Assembly (NCBI RefSeq): GCF_004116955.1
Contig: NZ_CP026362.1
Span: 62,001 to 126,000, forward strand
DNA from: Bacillus vallismortis
Lineage (GTDB): Bacteria > Bacillota > Bacilli > Bacillales > Bacillaceae
Direction: 5' to 3'
Length of the DNA: 64,000 nt
The notes under the pieces were generated by a model. It saw nothing but the letters and a program-made list of their open reading frames with translations, was not told where the DNA came from and made no database searches. Below are positions 12,373 to 22,194 of this stretch, piece after piece. Each line of letters opens with the position of its first letter. Position 1 is the stretch's first letter. The position numbers and the translations under genes were made by a program.

Positions 12373-13044
12373 ATGAACGTGCTTGAACAGTTAATGACGT
12401 ATTACACGCAAAACGGAAGCTACGTCATGGAAGAATTCAGCCGCCATTTTCTCATGTCGGCTTACGGCGTCGTGTTTGCCGCTGTCGCCGGGGTTCCGGT
12501 CGGAATCCTTATTGCGCATTATCGCCGCTTGTCAGCCTGGGTGTTTGCCGTCACAAACGTTATTCAGACCATCCCGGCGCTTGCCATGCTGGCCGTCTTG
12601 ATGCTTGTCATGGGGCTCGGCGCAAACACTGTGATTGTATCATTATTTCTCTATTCCCTTCTGCCGATTATTCGAAATACCTACACAGGCATTATCAGCA
12701 TTGAATACGCCTACTTAGAATCGGGAAAAGCAATGGGCATGACGAAATTCCAGGTGCTCCGGATGGTTGAGCTTCCGCTCGCGCTTTCCGTTATTATGGC
12801 AGGCTTGCGCACGGCTCTCGTCATTGCCATTGGGATTACGGCAATCGGCACATTTGTCGGCGCCGGCGGCCTTGGGGACATGATCGTCCGCGGCTCAAAC
12901 GCCACAAACGGAACTGCGATTATTCTCGCCGGCGCGATACCGACTGCGGTGATGGCTATAGGAGCAGATTTAATTATGGCTTGGATTGAAAGGGTGTTGA
13001 ATCCAGTGAAACAAAAAAACAGAAGCAAGGTAATAAATGTGTAG
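12373..13044 (+). CDS. opuBD: Choline ABC transporter permease OpuBD
   Basis: The 223-residue partner permease of OpuBB. The EAA loop is YLESGKAMGMTKFQVLRMVELPLA, followed by FVGAGGLGDMIV. AAAGGGGG lies upstream of ATG 12373. It is the last gene of the opuB operon, followed by a strong terminator that separates it from the subtilin cluster. Its C-terminus (PVKQKNRSKVINV) differs from OpuCD, the usual place where these paralogues vary. Confidence 0.94.
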   Translation: MNVLEQLMTYYTQNGSYVMEEFSRHFLMSAYGVVFAAVAGVPVGILIAHYRRLSAWVFAVTNVIQTIPALAMLAVLMLVMGLGANTVIVSLFLYSLLPIIRNTYTGIISIEYAYLESGKAMGMTKFQVLRMVELPLALSVIMAGLRTALVIAIGITAIGTFVGAGGLGDMIVRGSNATNGTAIILAGAIPTAVMAIGADLIMAWIERVLNPVKQKNRSKVINV

Positions 13045-13052
13045 ACCTAAGC

Positions 13053-13095
13053 AAAAAGGATTCTTTTCTGAGATAGGGAAAAGAGTCCTTTTTTT
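13053..13095 (+). terminator. Terminator of opuB
   Basis: AAAAAGGA(T)TCTTTTC pairs with GAAAAGA(G)TCCTTTTT across a 9-nt loop, followed by seven T. It insulates the opuB operon from spaB. Confidence 0.88.
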
Positions 13096-13116
13096 ATGGT
13101 ATTTATTGGGTGAATC

Positions 13117-13148
13117 TTGATATTTTTTTGATTTTTAGAATGTAAAGT
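13117..13148 (+). promoter_or_regulatory. SpaR box and promoter of spaBTC
   Basis: Two direct repeats TTGAT (13117-13121 and 13128-13132) are 6 nt apart, followed after exactly 10 nt by the -10-like TAAAGT (13143-13148). The repeat-N6-repeat form is the known binding site of the subtilin response regulator SpaR. The same geometry occurs at 19511 and 20091. Confidence 0.8.
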
Positions 13149-13266
13149 ATAAGTAGAGTATTGTAATAATTTTGGTTTAAATAGAATAAAATGGAGGACT
13201 CTGCAGAGGGATGTAGAATTGTTGTTATTATATAAAGTGGATAAATATGGGGGGCTATAGACTAAT

Positions 13267-16200
13267 ATGAAATCCTTATATACACCTATAGATCATTATA
13301 TGATTCGGATTCCTTTAGTACATCAAGATTTAAAAAATGAGAATTCTCACGATATCGATCAGTTATTATATGACCTTTGCAACGATTCATTGTTTCGTGA
13401 ACAAATACTGGTATCCAGCAGGACGCTTTACGAAACAATACATACTTTCCTGCAATCGCCGAATAAATTAAAAGGGAAAAAAAAGCGCAACTTTCAGCAG
13501 GCTATTTTGAAGTATGCAACAAGAAGAGCAACGAGAACCACACCTTTTGGCCTTTTTTCTTCGGTGGGAATAGGGTCTTTCGCCAATAAAAATCAATTGT
13601 CTTTTGACCAACACTCATTTTACAAAAAGGCTCGGGTTGATTTTAAGTGGCTCTATCAACTCATTAGAAAATTGGAAAATGAATACACCGATCGGCTTTC
13701 TTTCACATTAAATTCCGCTTGCTATATGAAAGGTGACCGGGCTTACTTGTTGTACAGTACAGATGGAAAATCTGAAGAAGTTAGTGTTCGGGCGACTTCG
13801 GTTTTCCATTTGGTAAAAGAACTTTGTGGTGAATCTGCTGCTTATCAAGATATGATCCGTTGTTTGGTAGATAACTATCCAAATACCCCAATCAATAAAA
13901 TTAATCAGTATGTAACAGACCTTATTGACAAAGAGTTCTTGATATCAAATTTACGTCCGCCAATGACTGTTTCAGATCAATTTCAGTATGTAATTGTTCA
14001 AGCGGAAAACAGCCATATTCCGAATGATCTCATTCAGGCTTGTAAGAACATTCAATATCAGATAGATACATATAATCGAATCGCGATCGGAGAGGGGGAG
14101 CATCAGTATGTAAATCTGATTGAAACAATGGATAAACTCATAAAGACATCATCTCCTCTGCAAGTAGACGCTGGATTAGCAGACTCCTCTATTCAACTAG
14201 ATCATGAAACATCTCTTGCCATAAGTGAATTGGCCAGCATGTTTACTTATATGGCTTCTCCCTCCGCGAAGAATGTAGACCACTTAGAAAAGTACAAACA
14301 TGTTTTTTTGGAGCGCTATGGATATGAAAGAGAAGTTCCGCTTTTAGAAATGCTTTGTTCAAACACTGGCATCGGTGCGCCTGCTACCTATACGAATCCT
14401 GCTAATGAATTCTTTGAAGAAACATCATTTCCGGATCAATTTTCACCTGAAATGAAACAATTTTTCCTGAGAAAGTATTTTGAATCAGTTAGAAAGAAAG
14501 CTCCTATTCAATTAAATGACGAAACATTCCATAGCATATGCAACGCTACCATTTCTGATGAAGAGATCCCTTTATCACTTGAGCTCAATTTCTTTGTTAA
14601 ATTACGAAATGGGAAAGTCATGCTTTATTTAGGCCCTAACGTGGGGTCAACCCGCGCAGGGAAAACATTTGGCAGGTTTTCCTATATGTCTGATTCAATC
14701 AGTGGAGTCATAGAGGCCTTACATAACAAGGAGAAAGAGTTAACAGAGAAACATTCGAAAGTTTGTGAGTTGAGTATTGTACCTAATCAGGTCAGGTCTG
14801 GAAATGTAACTAGAAATGTAAGCTACCGAGAAAAAGAAATGTCTCTTTTTACGAATAGCGCTCTGCATCTTAATGATTCCGTCAAAGCAGAAGATATTCT
14901 AATTGGAATCAATAAGAACGATATCTTTTATGCTAGACATAAAACAACTGGCGAAATTCTGTCTTTTGAATCAAATCATATGTTTAATCCGTTGTTAATG
15001 ACAAACGCTATACGATTCTTATTAGAAATTTCAAGGGACGGAAAAAGAAAATGGAGTGACTTCCCTTGGGTTGGCATCTATAGTGATTTCAAGTATATCC
15101 CTGAAATCAAATATAAAGAGATAACCTTATCATGCGAACAATGGCTGATATACAAAAGTGATGTAAGCATGCACTCGAATTCATCACTAGAAGAGATGAA
15201 ATCTGCTTTTTTTGAATTTCATCGTACTTATGAACTGCCGCAAACATTTTATATCGTTAACGCAGACAATCGATTATTGATTGATATAGAGGATGAACGT
15301 ACTTTGGAGGTTTTTTTCTGGGAACTGAAAAAAACGGACCATAACCAGCCATTACAACTTATGGCTGCTGAGCATGATGAAGATGCATTGATGGATAGAG
15401 ACCAACATGTCTATTCTGGAGAAATCGTCGTTCCGCTGCTCAGAAAACAGCCAGAAAAACCATTGAATTTACCGATTCTTAACGCAATAGAGGAAAGTGG
15501 TTCCGACAGAGTAAAAATGCCATTTGAAGATTGGCTGTTTATTAAGCTTTATTGTAAACAAACAAGGGAAGAAGAGTTAATTGCTTTTGAAATAGCGGAT
15601 TTTTATAACCAGATTTCTGATCAATATCCAGTCAGACATTTCTTTATGAGGTATCGGGATCCAAAGCCCCATGTAAGATTTAGATTGAATGGAAAAGCCG
15701 AAGTGCTGTACAGCTTGTTTCCTCAACTATTGAATTGGCTGAAAAGCTTAAGAGAAAAAGGGCTGGCTTCAGAGTTTGTTATCACTCAATACGAGCGGGA
15801 GATAGAACGATATGGCGGATTATATCTAATGGACGCTGCAGAACAACTTTTCTGTGAAGACAGCAAAGTTGTTGAAACGATAATTAGAATGCACCGGATG
15901 AAAGATATAGCGATAAGCAAGGAAATTGCAGGCATGGTTTCGGTTATACAGTTTTTAGAACAGTTCGAGCTAACGTTTGAAGAACAGTTAACTTTTTTAG
16001 AGAGAAATTCCTTGCAGAATGAGTATCGTACTGAATTTAAAAAGGATCGAGAACTGTATATTGAGATGTGCAATTCTGATCGAGATTGGGATCATCTCAA
16101 GAAAACAAGTGATGGCAGAATACTATATGAAACGTTGAAAGCAAGAAAAATGGCCGCAGCTCATTATGCAAGTTTAATCAAACAGGCATTTGATAACAAA

Positions 16201-16359
16201 GATGAGATTTATTCACGCATAGGAAGTGTCATCCATCTGCATTGCAATCGTTTATTTGGAACTGACAGAGAACTAGAAAATAAAATTCTTACCTTATGCA
16301 GACATTCTTTATATGCGCAACGATATCACAAGATGAATGGTAGTTTAGTATGGAAGTAA
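13267..16359 (+). CDS. spaB: Class I lantibiotic dehydratase SpaB
   Basis: The 1030-residue LanB dehydratase of subtilin, the length known for SpaB. It activates Ser and Thr of the prepeptide by glutamyl-tRNA-dependent glutamylation and then eliminates glutamate to give dehydroalanine and dehydrobutyrine. The N-terminal lantibiotic dehydratase domain (with the RRATRTTPFGLFSSV motif near residues 80-95) covers most of the protein. The last 280 residues (from about WLFIKLYC, with RYRDPKPHVRFR) form the elimination domain. GGGGG precedes the ATG. It overlaps spaT by 10 nt, so spaBTC is one translationally coupled operon. It is more AT-rich than the opuB genes beside it. Confidence 0.97.
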   Translation: MKSLYTPIDHYMIRIPLVHQDLKNENSHDIDQLLYDLCNDSLFREQILVSSRTLYETIHTFLQSPNKLKGKKKRNFQQAILKYATRRATRTTPFGLFSSVGIGSFANKNQLSFDQHSFYKKARVDFKWLYQLIRKLENEYTDRLSFTLNSACYMKGDRAYLLYSTDGKSEEVSVRATSVFHLVKELCGESAAYQDMIRCLVDNYPNTPINKINQYVTDLIDKEFLISNLRPPMTVSDQFQYVIVQAENSHIPNDLIQACKNIQYQIDTYNRIAIGEGEHQYVNLIETMDKLIKTSSPLQVDAGLADSSIQLDHETSLAISELASMFTYMASPSAKNVDHLEKYKHVFLERYGYEREVPLLEMLCSNTGIGAPATYTNPANEFFEETSFPDQFSPEMKQFFLRKYFESVRKKAPIQLNDETFHSICNATISDEEIPLSLELNFFVKLRNGKVMLYLGPNVGSTRAGKTFGRFSYMSDSISGVIEALHNKEKELTEKHSKVCELSIVPNQVRSGNVTRNVSYREKEMSLFTNSALHLNDSVKAEDILIGINKNDIFYARHKTTGEILSFESNHMFNPLLMTNAIRFLLEISRDGKRKWSDFPWVGIYSDFKYIPEIKYKEITLSCEQWLIYKSDVSMHSNSSLEEMKSAFFEFHRTYELPQTFYIVNADNRLLIDIEDERTLEVFFWELKKTDHNQPLQLMAAEHDEDALMDRDQHVYSGEIVVPLLRKQPEKPLNLPILNAIEESGSDRVKMPFEDWLFIKLYCKQTREEELIAFEIADFYNQISDQYPVRHFFMRYRDPKPHVRFRLNGKAEVLYSLFPQLLNWLKSLREKGLASEFVITQYEREIERYGGLYLMDAAEQLFCEDSKVVETIIRMHRMKDIAISKEIAGMVSVIQFLEQFELTFEEQLTFLERNSLQNEYRTEFKKDRELYIEMCNSDRDWDHLKKTSDGRILYETLKARKMAAAHYASLIKQAFDNKDEIYSRIGSVIHLHCNRLFGTDRELENKILTLCRHSLYAQRYHKMNGSLVWK

Positions 16360-18194
16360 AGGAACAACTGAAGCTAAAAGAGCTGCTGTTTATCATGAAA
16401 CAAATGCCTAAGACGTTCAAGTTGATTTTCACCTTAGAAAAATCACTGTTTTTAAAGTTGATAGTATTCAGCATTATTACCGGTATTCTGCCAATTGTTT
16501 CACTATATATTTCACAAGAACTGATTAATTCCCTTGTGACGATCCGGAAAGATGTTTCAATTGTTATTACCATTTTCTTGACATATCTAGGGGTATCTTT
16601 TTTTTCGGAGCTCATTTCGCAGGTTTCCGAATTTTATAATGGCAAATTTCAATTAAATATTGGTTATAAGCTTAACTATAAAGTTATGAAAAAGAGCAGT
16701 AATTTAGCTCTCAAGGACTTTGAAAACCCGGAAATATATGACAAATTAGAGAGGGTAACGAAAGAGATCAGTTATAAACCCTATCAGATTATTCAAGCCA
16801 TCATTACAATGATCACATCCTTTGTGACGCTGCTCTCATCAATTGCGTTTTTGATGTCATGGAATCCTAAAGTCTCACTCCTGTTGTTGGTTATTCCGGT
16901 CATTTCTCTTTTCTATTTCTTGAAAATTGGGCAGGAAGAATTTTTTATACACTGGAAAAGGGCAGGAAAGGAAAGAAAGTCTTGGTATATCAGCTATATA
17001 CTCACACATGACTTTTCTTTTAAAGAATTAAAATTGTATAACCTTAAGGATTATTTATTAAACAAGTACTGGGATATCAAAAAATCATTTATAGAACAAG
17101 ATACAAAGATATTAAGAAAGAAAACGTATTTGAACCTCATATATGAGATTGCAGTGCAATTAGTTGGAGCTGTCATTATTTTTATTGCCATCATGTCTGC
17201 TTTTGCGGGAAAAATAATGGTCGGTAATGTAATGAGCTATATCAGATCGGTTTCGCTGGTGCAAAATCACTCACAATCTATCATGACAAGCATTTATTCG
17301 ATCTATAACAGCAATCTCTATATGAATCAATTGTATGAATTTCTGGAATTAAAAGAAGAGAAAAGTCAAGGTCACAAGAAGCCAATTGTTGAGCCTATTC
17401 ATTCTGTTGTTTTTCAAAATGTCAGCTTTATCTATCCCAACCAAGGAGAACAGACACTGAAACATATTAACGTTTCCTTGCATAAAGGAGAACGTGTAGC
17501 CATTGTCGGGCCAAACGGATCAGGGAAAAGTACATTCATTAAGCTCCTTACCGGCCTATATGAAGTTCAGCAGGGCGACATTTTGATTAATGGAACAAAT
17601 ATTAAAGAACTGGATATGGAAAGTTATATGAACCAAATTGCAGCGCTATTTCAAGACTTTATGAAATACGAAATGACATTAAAAGAAAATATAGGATTCG
17701 GACAAATTGATAAACTACATCAAACAAACAAAATGCATGAAGTTCTCGATGTTGTAAAGGCCGATTTCTTAAAAAGCCATTCTTCCTATCAATTCGATAC
17801 ACAGCTCGGACTATGGTTTGATGAAGGAAGACAGTTATCCGGCGGACAATGGCAAAAGATTGCTTTGGCAAGAGCTTATTTTAGGGAGGCTTCCTTGTAT
17901 ATTTTGGATGAGCCCAGTTCTGCGCTGGATCCAATTGCAGAAAAAGAAACCTTCGATACTTTTTTCAGCTTGTCAAAAGATAAAATAGGAATCTTTATTT
18001 CCCATCGATTAGTTGCTGCCAAACTTGCAGATCGAATCATTGTAATGGATGAAGGAGAAATTGTAGGAATAGGATCACATGAAGAGCTATTAAAAACATG
18101 TCCGTTATATAAAAAAATGGATGAATCCGAGAACTATATGAATCCATTAGAGGAGGAAGGCACCAAATGGAAAGAGGCACTGTATCAGGGATAG
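16350..18194 (+). CDS. spaT: Subtilin ABC exporter SpaT
   Basis: A 614-residue LanT-type half-transporter: about six helices in residues 1-330, then an ATPase domain with Walker [10 protein letters not shown] (near 390), signature LSGGQ and Walker [14 protein letters not shown]. It exports the modified, leader-bearing presubtilin. There is no N-terminal C39 peptidase domain, which agrees with subtilin leader removal by extracellular serine proteases. Its start lies inside the end of spaB and its end overlaps spaC by 28 nt, supporting a SpaB-SpaT-SpaC membrane complex. Confidence 0.97.
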   Translation: MEVKEQLKLKELLFIMKQMPKTFKLIFTLEKSLFLKLIVFSIITGILPIVSLYISQELINSLVTIRKDVSIVITIFLTYLGVSFFSELISQVSEFYNGKFQLNIGYKLNYKVMKKSSNLALKDFENPEIYDKLERVTKEISYKPYQIIQAIITMITSFVTLLSSIAFLMSWNPKVSLLLLVIPVISLFYFLKIGQEEFFIHWKRAGKERKSWYISYILTHDFSFKELKLYNLKDYLLNKYWDIKKSFIEQDTKILRKKTYLNLIYEIAVQLVGAVIIFIAIMSAFAGKIMVGNVMSYIRSVSLVQNHSQSIMTSIYSIYNSNLYMNQLYEFLELKEEKSQGHKKPIVEPIHSVVFQNVSFIYPNQGEQTLKHINVSLHKGERVAIVGPNGSGKSTFIKLLTGLYEVQQGDILINGTNIKELDMESYMNQIAALFQDFMKYEMTLKENIGFGQIDKLHQTNKMHEVLDVVKADFLKSHSSYQFDTQLGLWFDEGRQLSGGQWQKIALARAYFREASLYILDEPSSALDPIAEKETFDTFFSLSKDKIGIFISHRLVAAKLADRIIVMDEGEIVGIGSHEELLKTCPLYKKMDESENYMNPLEEEGTKWKEALYQG

Positions 18195-19495
18195 AAGTTG
18201 AAATTGTGAAAGAAATGGCTCGTCAAATTTCTAATTACGATAAAGTGCTTGAAATAGTGAATCAAAAAGATAATTTTCGCAGCATCGGTGAAGTTCCGCT
18301 GATCCCTTGGAAGTCAACTGCTTTGAGTCACGGGATACCTGGCATTTGCATGCTATATGCCGAATTGCACGCCCATTTTCCTGAGGAAGGATGGGACGAC
18401 CTAGGACATCAATATTTGTCGATTTTAGTAAATGAAATAAAAGAAAACGGGCTGCATACTCCTTCAATGTTTTCTGGAGCAGCTGGCATTGGGCTGGCAG
18501 CAGTCTGTTTATCGCAACATTTCACCTATTATAATGGTTTGATTTCTAGTATTAACGACTATTTGGCTGAAACCGTACCTCAATTGCTTGCTGATTTTGA
18601 GCAGCGGCAAGTGTATATGAGTGACTACGATGTGATAGAAGGAGTTAGCGGCATTGCAAGCTATCTGCTGCTATTTCAAGAAGATAAGGCTATGGGAGAC
18701 TTGTTAATTGATATGTTAACCTATCTGGTTAGGTTAACCGAAGACATTACCGTAGATGGAGAAACAGTTCCTGGGTGGCATATTCCTTCTCAACATCAGT
18801 TTACTGATATTGAAAAAAAAGCTTATCCTAACGGCAATTTTAATATGGGATTAGCACATGGAATACCTGGTCCTATTTGTGTTCTGTCTTCAGCACTCAT
18901 GCAAGGAATTGAAGTAAAGGGGCAAGAACGCGCGATTGAAAAAATGGTGGACTTCCTACTGCGATTTTCCGAAAAAGAAGAGCAAGACCGCTTGTTTTGG
19001 AAGGGAATTATTAGCTTTGAGGAGTATCAAAACGGATCTCCGCCTAACGCAGTCAATTTTAGCAGAGATGCTTGGTGTTATGGGAGACCTGGTGTATGTC
19101 TGGCGATTGTTAAAGCTGGAAAAGCACTTCAAAATCCTGAACTTTTAAATATCGGAGTACAAAATTTAAGATACACAATATCTGATATAAAGGGAATTTA
19201 TTCACCTACCGTATGCCATGGTTATAGCGGTATCGGTCAGATTATGCTGGCCGTCAATCAACTCACCGGACAAGAGTATTTTAAGGAAGAGCTTCAAGAG
19301 ATCAAACAAAAGATTATGAGCTTCTATGACAAGGATTATATCTTTGGATTCCATAACTATGAATCAATGGAAGGGGACGAAGTGGTGCCTTTGCAGTACG
19401 TTGGTCTGTTGGATGGCGCTGTAGGTGTAGGGTTAGGGATGTTAAATATGGAATTAGGATCAAAAACAGATTGGACAAAAGCATTATTAATTTAA
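18167..19495 (+). CDS. spaC: Lantibiotic cyclase SpaC
   Basis: A 442-residue LanC cyclase that adds Cys thiols to dehydrated residues to form the five (methyl)lanthionine rings of subtilin. The zinc ligands are visible: Cys304 (AWCYGRPG) and Cys350-His351 (VCHGYSG). A catalytic histidine is in the GLAHGIPGP motif. GxxG-containing helical hairpins typical of the alpha/alpha toroid recur (AGIGLA, SGIGQI, VGVGLG). GGAGG at 18152-18156 precedes ATG 18167, which lies inside the end of spaT. Confidence 0.97.
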   Translation: MERGTVSGIEVEIVKEMARQISNYDKVLEIVNQKDNFRSIGEVPLIPWKSTALSHGIPGICMLYAELHAHFPEEGWDDLGHQYLSILVNEIKENGLHTPSMFSGAAGIGLAAVCLSQHFTYYNGLISSINDYLAETVPQLLADFEQRQVYMSDYDVIEGVSGIASYLLLFQEDKAMGDLLIDMLTYLVRLTEDITVDGETVPGWHIPSQHQFTDIEKKAYPNGNFNMGLAHGIPGPICVLSSALMQGIEVKGQERAIEKMVDFLLRFSEKEEQDRLFWKGIISFEEYQNGSPPNAVNFSRDAWCYGRPGVCLAIVKAGKALQNPELLNIGVQNLRYTISDIKGIYSPTVCHGYSGIGQIMLAVNQLTGQEYFKEELQEIKQKIMSFYDKDYIFGFHNYESMEGDEVVPLQYVGLLDGAVGVGLGMLNMELGSKTDWTKALLI

Positions 19496-19510
19496 TAAAA
19501 AAAGGAAAAA

Positions 19511-19542
19511 ATGATAAAATCTTGATATTTTTCCGTTACTAT
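19511..19542 (+). promoter_or_regulatory. SpaR box and promoter of spaS
   Basis: ATGAT (19511-19515), six nt, TTGAT (19522-19526), ten nt, then TACTAT (19537-19542) as the -10. It matches the SpaR-responsive architecture seen before spaB and spaI and starts 16 nt after the spaC stop. Confidence 0.85.
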
Positions 19543-19568
19543 ATAGGTATTGAAAGGAGGTGACCAAT

Positions 19569-19739
19569 ATGTCAAAGTTCGATGATTTCGATTTGGATGT
19601 TGTAAAAGTCTCTAAACAAGACTCTAAAATCACTCCTCAATGGAAAAGTGAATCACTTTGCACACCAGGATGTGTAACGGGTGCATTGCAAACTTGCTTC
19701 CTACAAACACTTACTTGTAACTGCAAAATCTCTAAATAA
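19569..19739 (+). CDS. spaS: Subtilin prepeptide SpaS
   Basis: A 56-residue prepeptide: a 24-residue leader (MSKFDDFDLDVVKVSKQDSK followed by ITPQ) and a 32-residue core starting WKSESLCTPGC. The leader has the class I FDLD box (FDDFDLD) and ends PQ, where cleavage occurs. The core has five Cys and the Ser/Thr positions that form rings A-E and dehydro residues. It equals subtilin and not entianin, since it has Leu6, Ala15 and Leu24 and ends CKISK. The near-perfect Shine-Dalgarno AAAGGAGGTGA (19553-19563) fits high expression. Subtilin binds lipid II and permeabilises Gram-positive membranes, and it acts as the autoinducer of SpaRK. Confidence 0.98.
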   Translation: MSKFDDFDLDVVKVSKQDSKITPQWKSESLCTPGCVTGALQTCFLQTLTCNCKISK

Positions 19740-19828
19740 GTAAAACCACTAATCACTTTGCCTCGACTCCTTGCACTTCTGAGCGTCATACATACTTATC
19801 TTTTTAGAGTTGAGACATGTGAAAAGCA

Positions 19829-19866
19829 ACGGGTGTGAAAGAGTTATATCTCACACCCGTTTTTTA
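19829..19866 (+). terminator. Terminator after spaS
   Basis: A perfect 10-bp stem, ACGGGTGTGA (19829-19838) against TCACACCCGT (19851-19860), followed by six T. Confidence 0.9.
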
Positions 19867-20002
19867 TATTCAGCTTCATGGGGGATAAAGGGACCATTGA
19901 CAAGAGATGAATGAATCAAGGGTTCTTAACAGGGATTTTAGTTAAGAATATTTGAAGACAATCATTTTAATTTGGAGATGAATAGTTTTGTCTAGAGTGA
20001 GG

Positions 20003-20028
20003 AAGTGTGATCTGATCACACTTTTTTT
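20003..20028 (+). terminator. Second terminator in the spaS-spaI gap
   Basis: AAGTGTGA pairs with TCACACTT across a 5-nt loop and runs into seven T. It would stop read-through from spaS into the immunity genes. Confidence 0.75.
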
Positions 20029-20090
20029 ATTTGGCATGTGATCGTGGAGCTGGCCCCCAAATGCCTAAAGTTTCCACTTGGAAATGTTTT

Positions 20091-20122
20091 TTGATTAAAT
20101 TTTGATAAAAGTATTCTAGAAT
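20091..20122 (+). promoter_or_regulatory. SpaR box and promoter of spaIFEG
   Basis: TTGAT (20091-20095), six nt, TTGAT (20102-20106), ten nt, then TAGAAT (20117-20122). The geometry is identical to the spaB and spaS boxes, so immunity genes are induced together with production. Confidence 0.82.
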
Positions 20123-20213
20123 GGTCTGCATCCGGTAAAAAAGCATCTTCATATGGCTAAATAAAGTCGGTAATTAACAGCGATTGGGAAATTTCATAAG
20201 ATTGAGGTGGTGT

Positions 20214-20711
20214 ATGTTGTTTTTGAAAAGATGTGTAAACCTGTTAGGCTGTTTCATTGTTTTATGTACGTTATCGGCTTGTCAATCATTCACAAAGTTT
20301 AAAGATAAGGTTGTTGAAGAAACGAAAAAAACAATGCATTTTACTGATGACAACGAAAACGAGACATCTGAAACAATGGAGAGCTTGATTGATAAGGGAA
20401 AACTCGATCAAGTGGTCTATGACGATAAACTTTATCAGCTGAAAGATAAAGTTGATGAAGACAAAAAAGGAAAAGTAATAGGGGCTATAGGCCAAACTTT
20501 CTTTGTAGATGGTGATGGAAAGAGATGGTCGGAAGAAGAACTAAAAGAACCGTATATCTCTAATGACCCGGATGAAATCAGAGAGAAAAAACCTTTACGC
20601 TATGGGAAGGTTTACAGTATAAACGAGGAAACCGATGTCAACGAGGAAATCATTGTTGAGTTTAATCGTGAGTATTATCGAGCGGTCTTGATAAAGAATG
20701 AAACGGAATAA
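20214..20711 (+). CDS. spaI: Subtilin immunity lipoprotein SpaI
   Basis: A 165-residue lipoprotein, the length known for SpaI. The signal peptide has Lys5-Arg6, a hydrophobic core and the lipobox LSAC with lipidated Cys23. It sits on the outer face of the membrane and sequesters subtilin, protecting the producer. The mature part is strongly charged (many Glu, Asp and Lys). ATG 20214 is chosen because GAGGTGG (20204-20210) lies just upstream; earlier in-frame codons would lengthen the signal peptide unnaturally. It is first in spaI-F-E-G. Confidence 0.95.
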   Translation: MLFLKRCVNLLGCFIVLCTLSACQSFTKFKDKVVEETKKTMHFTDDNENETSETMESLIDKGKLDQVVYDDKLYQLKDKVDEDKKGKVIGAIGQTFFVDGDGKRWSEEELKEPYISNDPDEIREKKPLRYGKVYSINEETDVNEEIIVEFNREYYRAVLIKNETE

Positions 20712-20724
20712 GGGAGAGAGTGAC

Positions 20725-21441
20725 ATGAGTACAGTCTTATTAGAAACCAAAAGTCTTACAAAAAGGTTTGGCAAAGAAACAGCTGTTTCAGATGTTTCAC
20801 TAACTGTTCAAAAAAACAGCATTTACGGCCTGCTGGGACCAAATGGAGCTGGAAAATCGACAACCCTAAAAATTTTAACGGGAATTTTACGGAAAACGTC
20901 AGGTGAGGTTTTCTTTGACGGACATAAATGGAAACGATCTGATCTGCAAAATATCGGATCGTTAATAGAATCTCCGCCTCTTTACGATAATTTAACAGCA
21001 TTTGAAAATGTGAAAGTACATGCCACGCTGCTCGGCCTTCCCGAAGATCGCATACACAGTGTGCTAAAGACTGTGGATATGCTGCATGCTGGGAAGAAAA
21101 GAGCAGGGCAGTTTTCGATGGGAATGAGGCAGCGGCTTGGAATTGCAATCGCCCTATTAAATCACCCTACATTATTAATTCTTGATGAACCTACGAACGG
21201 GTTAGATCCAATAGGAATACAGGAACTTAGAGACCTTATTCGCTCATTTCCTCAGGAGGGAATCACGGTCATTTTATCTAGTCACATTCTTTCAGAAGTA
21301 GAGCAAATTGCAGACCATATCGGCATTATCGTCGGCGGTCATCTCGGGTACGAGGGGAAAATAAACGAGGCGGATGATTTGGAGCACTTATTTATGGAAG
21401 TGGTAAAGGCAAGCCGTGAAAAAGAAGGTGTCAAAAGATGA
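20725..21441 (+). CDS. spaF: Subtilin immunity ABC transporter ATPase SpaF
   Basis: A 238-residue ATPase with Walker A GPNGAGKST (near residue 40), signature FSMGMRQR and Walker B LLILDEPTNGLDP. Together with membrane subunits SpaE and SpaG it expels subtilin from the membrane of the producer (LanFEG family). I chose ATG 20725 (MSTVLLETK) behind AGGGAGAG instead of the upstream TTG codons that lie within spaI. The stop overlaps the spaE start by 4 nt (ATGA). Confidence 0.95.
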   Translation: MSTVLLETKSLTKRFGKETAVSDVSLTVQKNSIYGLLGPNGAGKSTTLKILTGILRKTSGEVFFDGHKWKRSDLQNIGSLIESPPLYDNLTAFENVKVHATLLGLPEDRIHSVLKTVDMLHAGKKRAGQFSMGMRQRLGIAIALLNHPTLLILDEPTNGLDPIGIQELRDLIRSFPQEGITVILSSHILSEVEQIADHIGIIVGGHLGYEGKINEADDLEHLFMEVVKASREKEGVKR

Positions 21442-22193
21442 TAAATTATATAAAAGCCGAAAACCTAAAGTTTAAGAGGACGTTTTCTAGAAAAATGATT
21501 ATCTTTGTACCTCTTCTTAATATAGGTTTTTCTTTTTTAATGAACGTTCAGTTTTTTGTATCAGGCACTTATAACTGGTGGTCTATTTTGTTTATGCCGG
21601 TAATGATTGCTTTATTTTGTTCTTTATCTCATCAAAAAGAAAAAAAGGCCTCCGATTATAATGGGACGTATTCATTGCCTATAAATCTGGGGAAAGTATG
21701 GTATGCTAAAATTATCATTATTGTCATTTATTCACTATTATCTCAGATTGTATTTTTGATTTTTATGTTACTCATGGGATTCGTTATAGCTGATTTTGCC
21801 ATTATTACGCTTTCTACAATCGCTGCAAGCTTGTTGCTATGGTTAACAAGTCTTTGGCAGATACCACTCTGTTTATTTGTGGCCAAAAAGTGGGGGTTGA
21901 CAATAGCGGTCATGTTAAATCTGATAGGAACCTTCGTTCTGGGCATTATGCCGGCCTCTCGTTCCTTTTGGTGGTTCATTCCGTGGAGCTGGCCAATTCG
22001 AATGATGGCTCCAACTATTGGTATTCACCCTAATGGCCTGCTGCTTGAGAATAATGATCCTTTATTGAGTTGGCTGGTCATCCCTCCTGCTATAGTGATT
22101 TCTATTCTATTATTTTTGATACTGGCATTTTTCACTAGCCGTTCATTTGCTCCTTCCATCGATTACAGAACAAAAAAGCAGGGGGCGATGTAA
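21438..22193 (+). CDS. spaE: Subtilin immunity ABC transporter permease SpaE
   Basis: A 251-residue membrane protein with about six hydrophobic helices (for example ILFMPVMIALFCSL, IIIIVIYSLLSQIVFLIFMLLMGFVIADF and a C-terminal LVIPPAIVISILLFLILAF). It is the LanE subunit of the SpaFEG lantibiotic exporter. The start overlaps the spaF stop (ATGA), so the two are translationally coupled. The PWSWPIRMM motif is shared in form with PWAWGIRLS in SpaG, showing the two permeases are distant relatives. Confidence 0.95.
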   Translation: MINYIKAENLKFKRTFSRKMIIFVPLLNIGFSFLMNVQFFVSGTYNWWSILFMPVMIALFCSLSHQKEKKASDYNGTYSLPINLGKVWYAKIIIIVIYSLLSQIVFLIFMLLMGFVIADFAIITLSTIAASLLLWLTSLWQIPLCLFVAKKWGLTIAVMLNLIGTFVLGIMPASRSFWWFIPWSWPIRMMAPTIGIHPNGLLLENNDPLLSWLVIPPAIVISILLFLILAFFTSRSFAPSIDYRTKKQGAM

Positions 22194-22194
22194 G

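Larger units (their letters stand above)
19740..20213 (+). other. Intergenic region between spaS and spaI
   Basis: No coding sequence is supported in these 474 bases. They hold the spaS terminator (19829-19866), a second short terminator (20003-20028), the SpaR box of spaI (20091-20106) and the spaI ribosome-binding site. The remaining AT-rich sequence shows no recognisable gene remnant. Confidence 0.7.
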
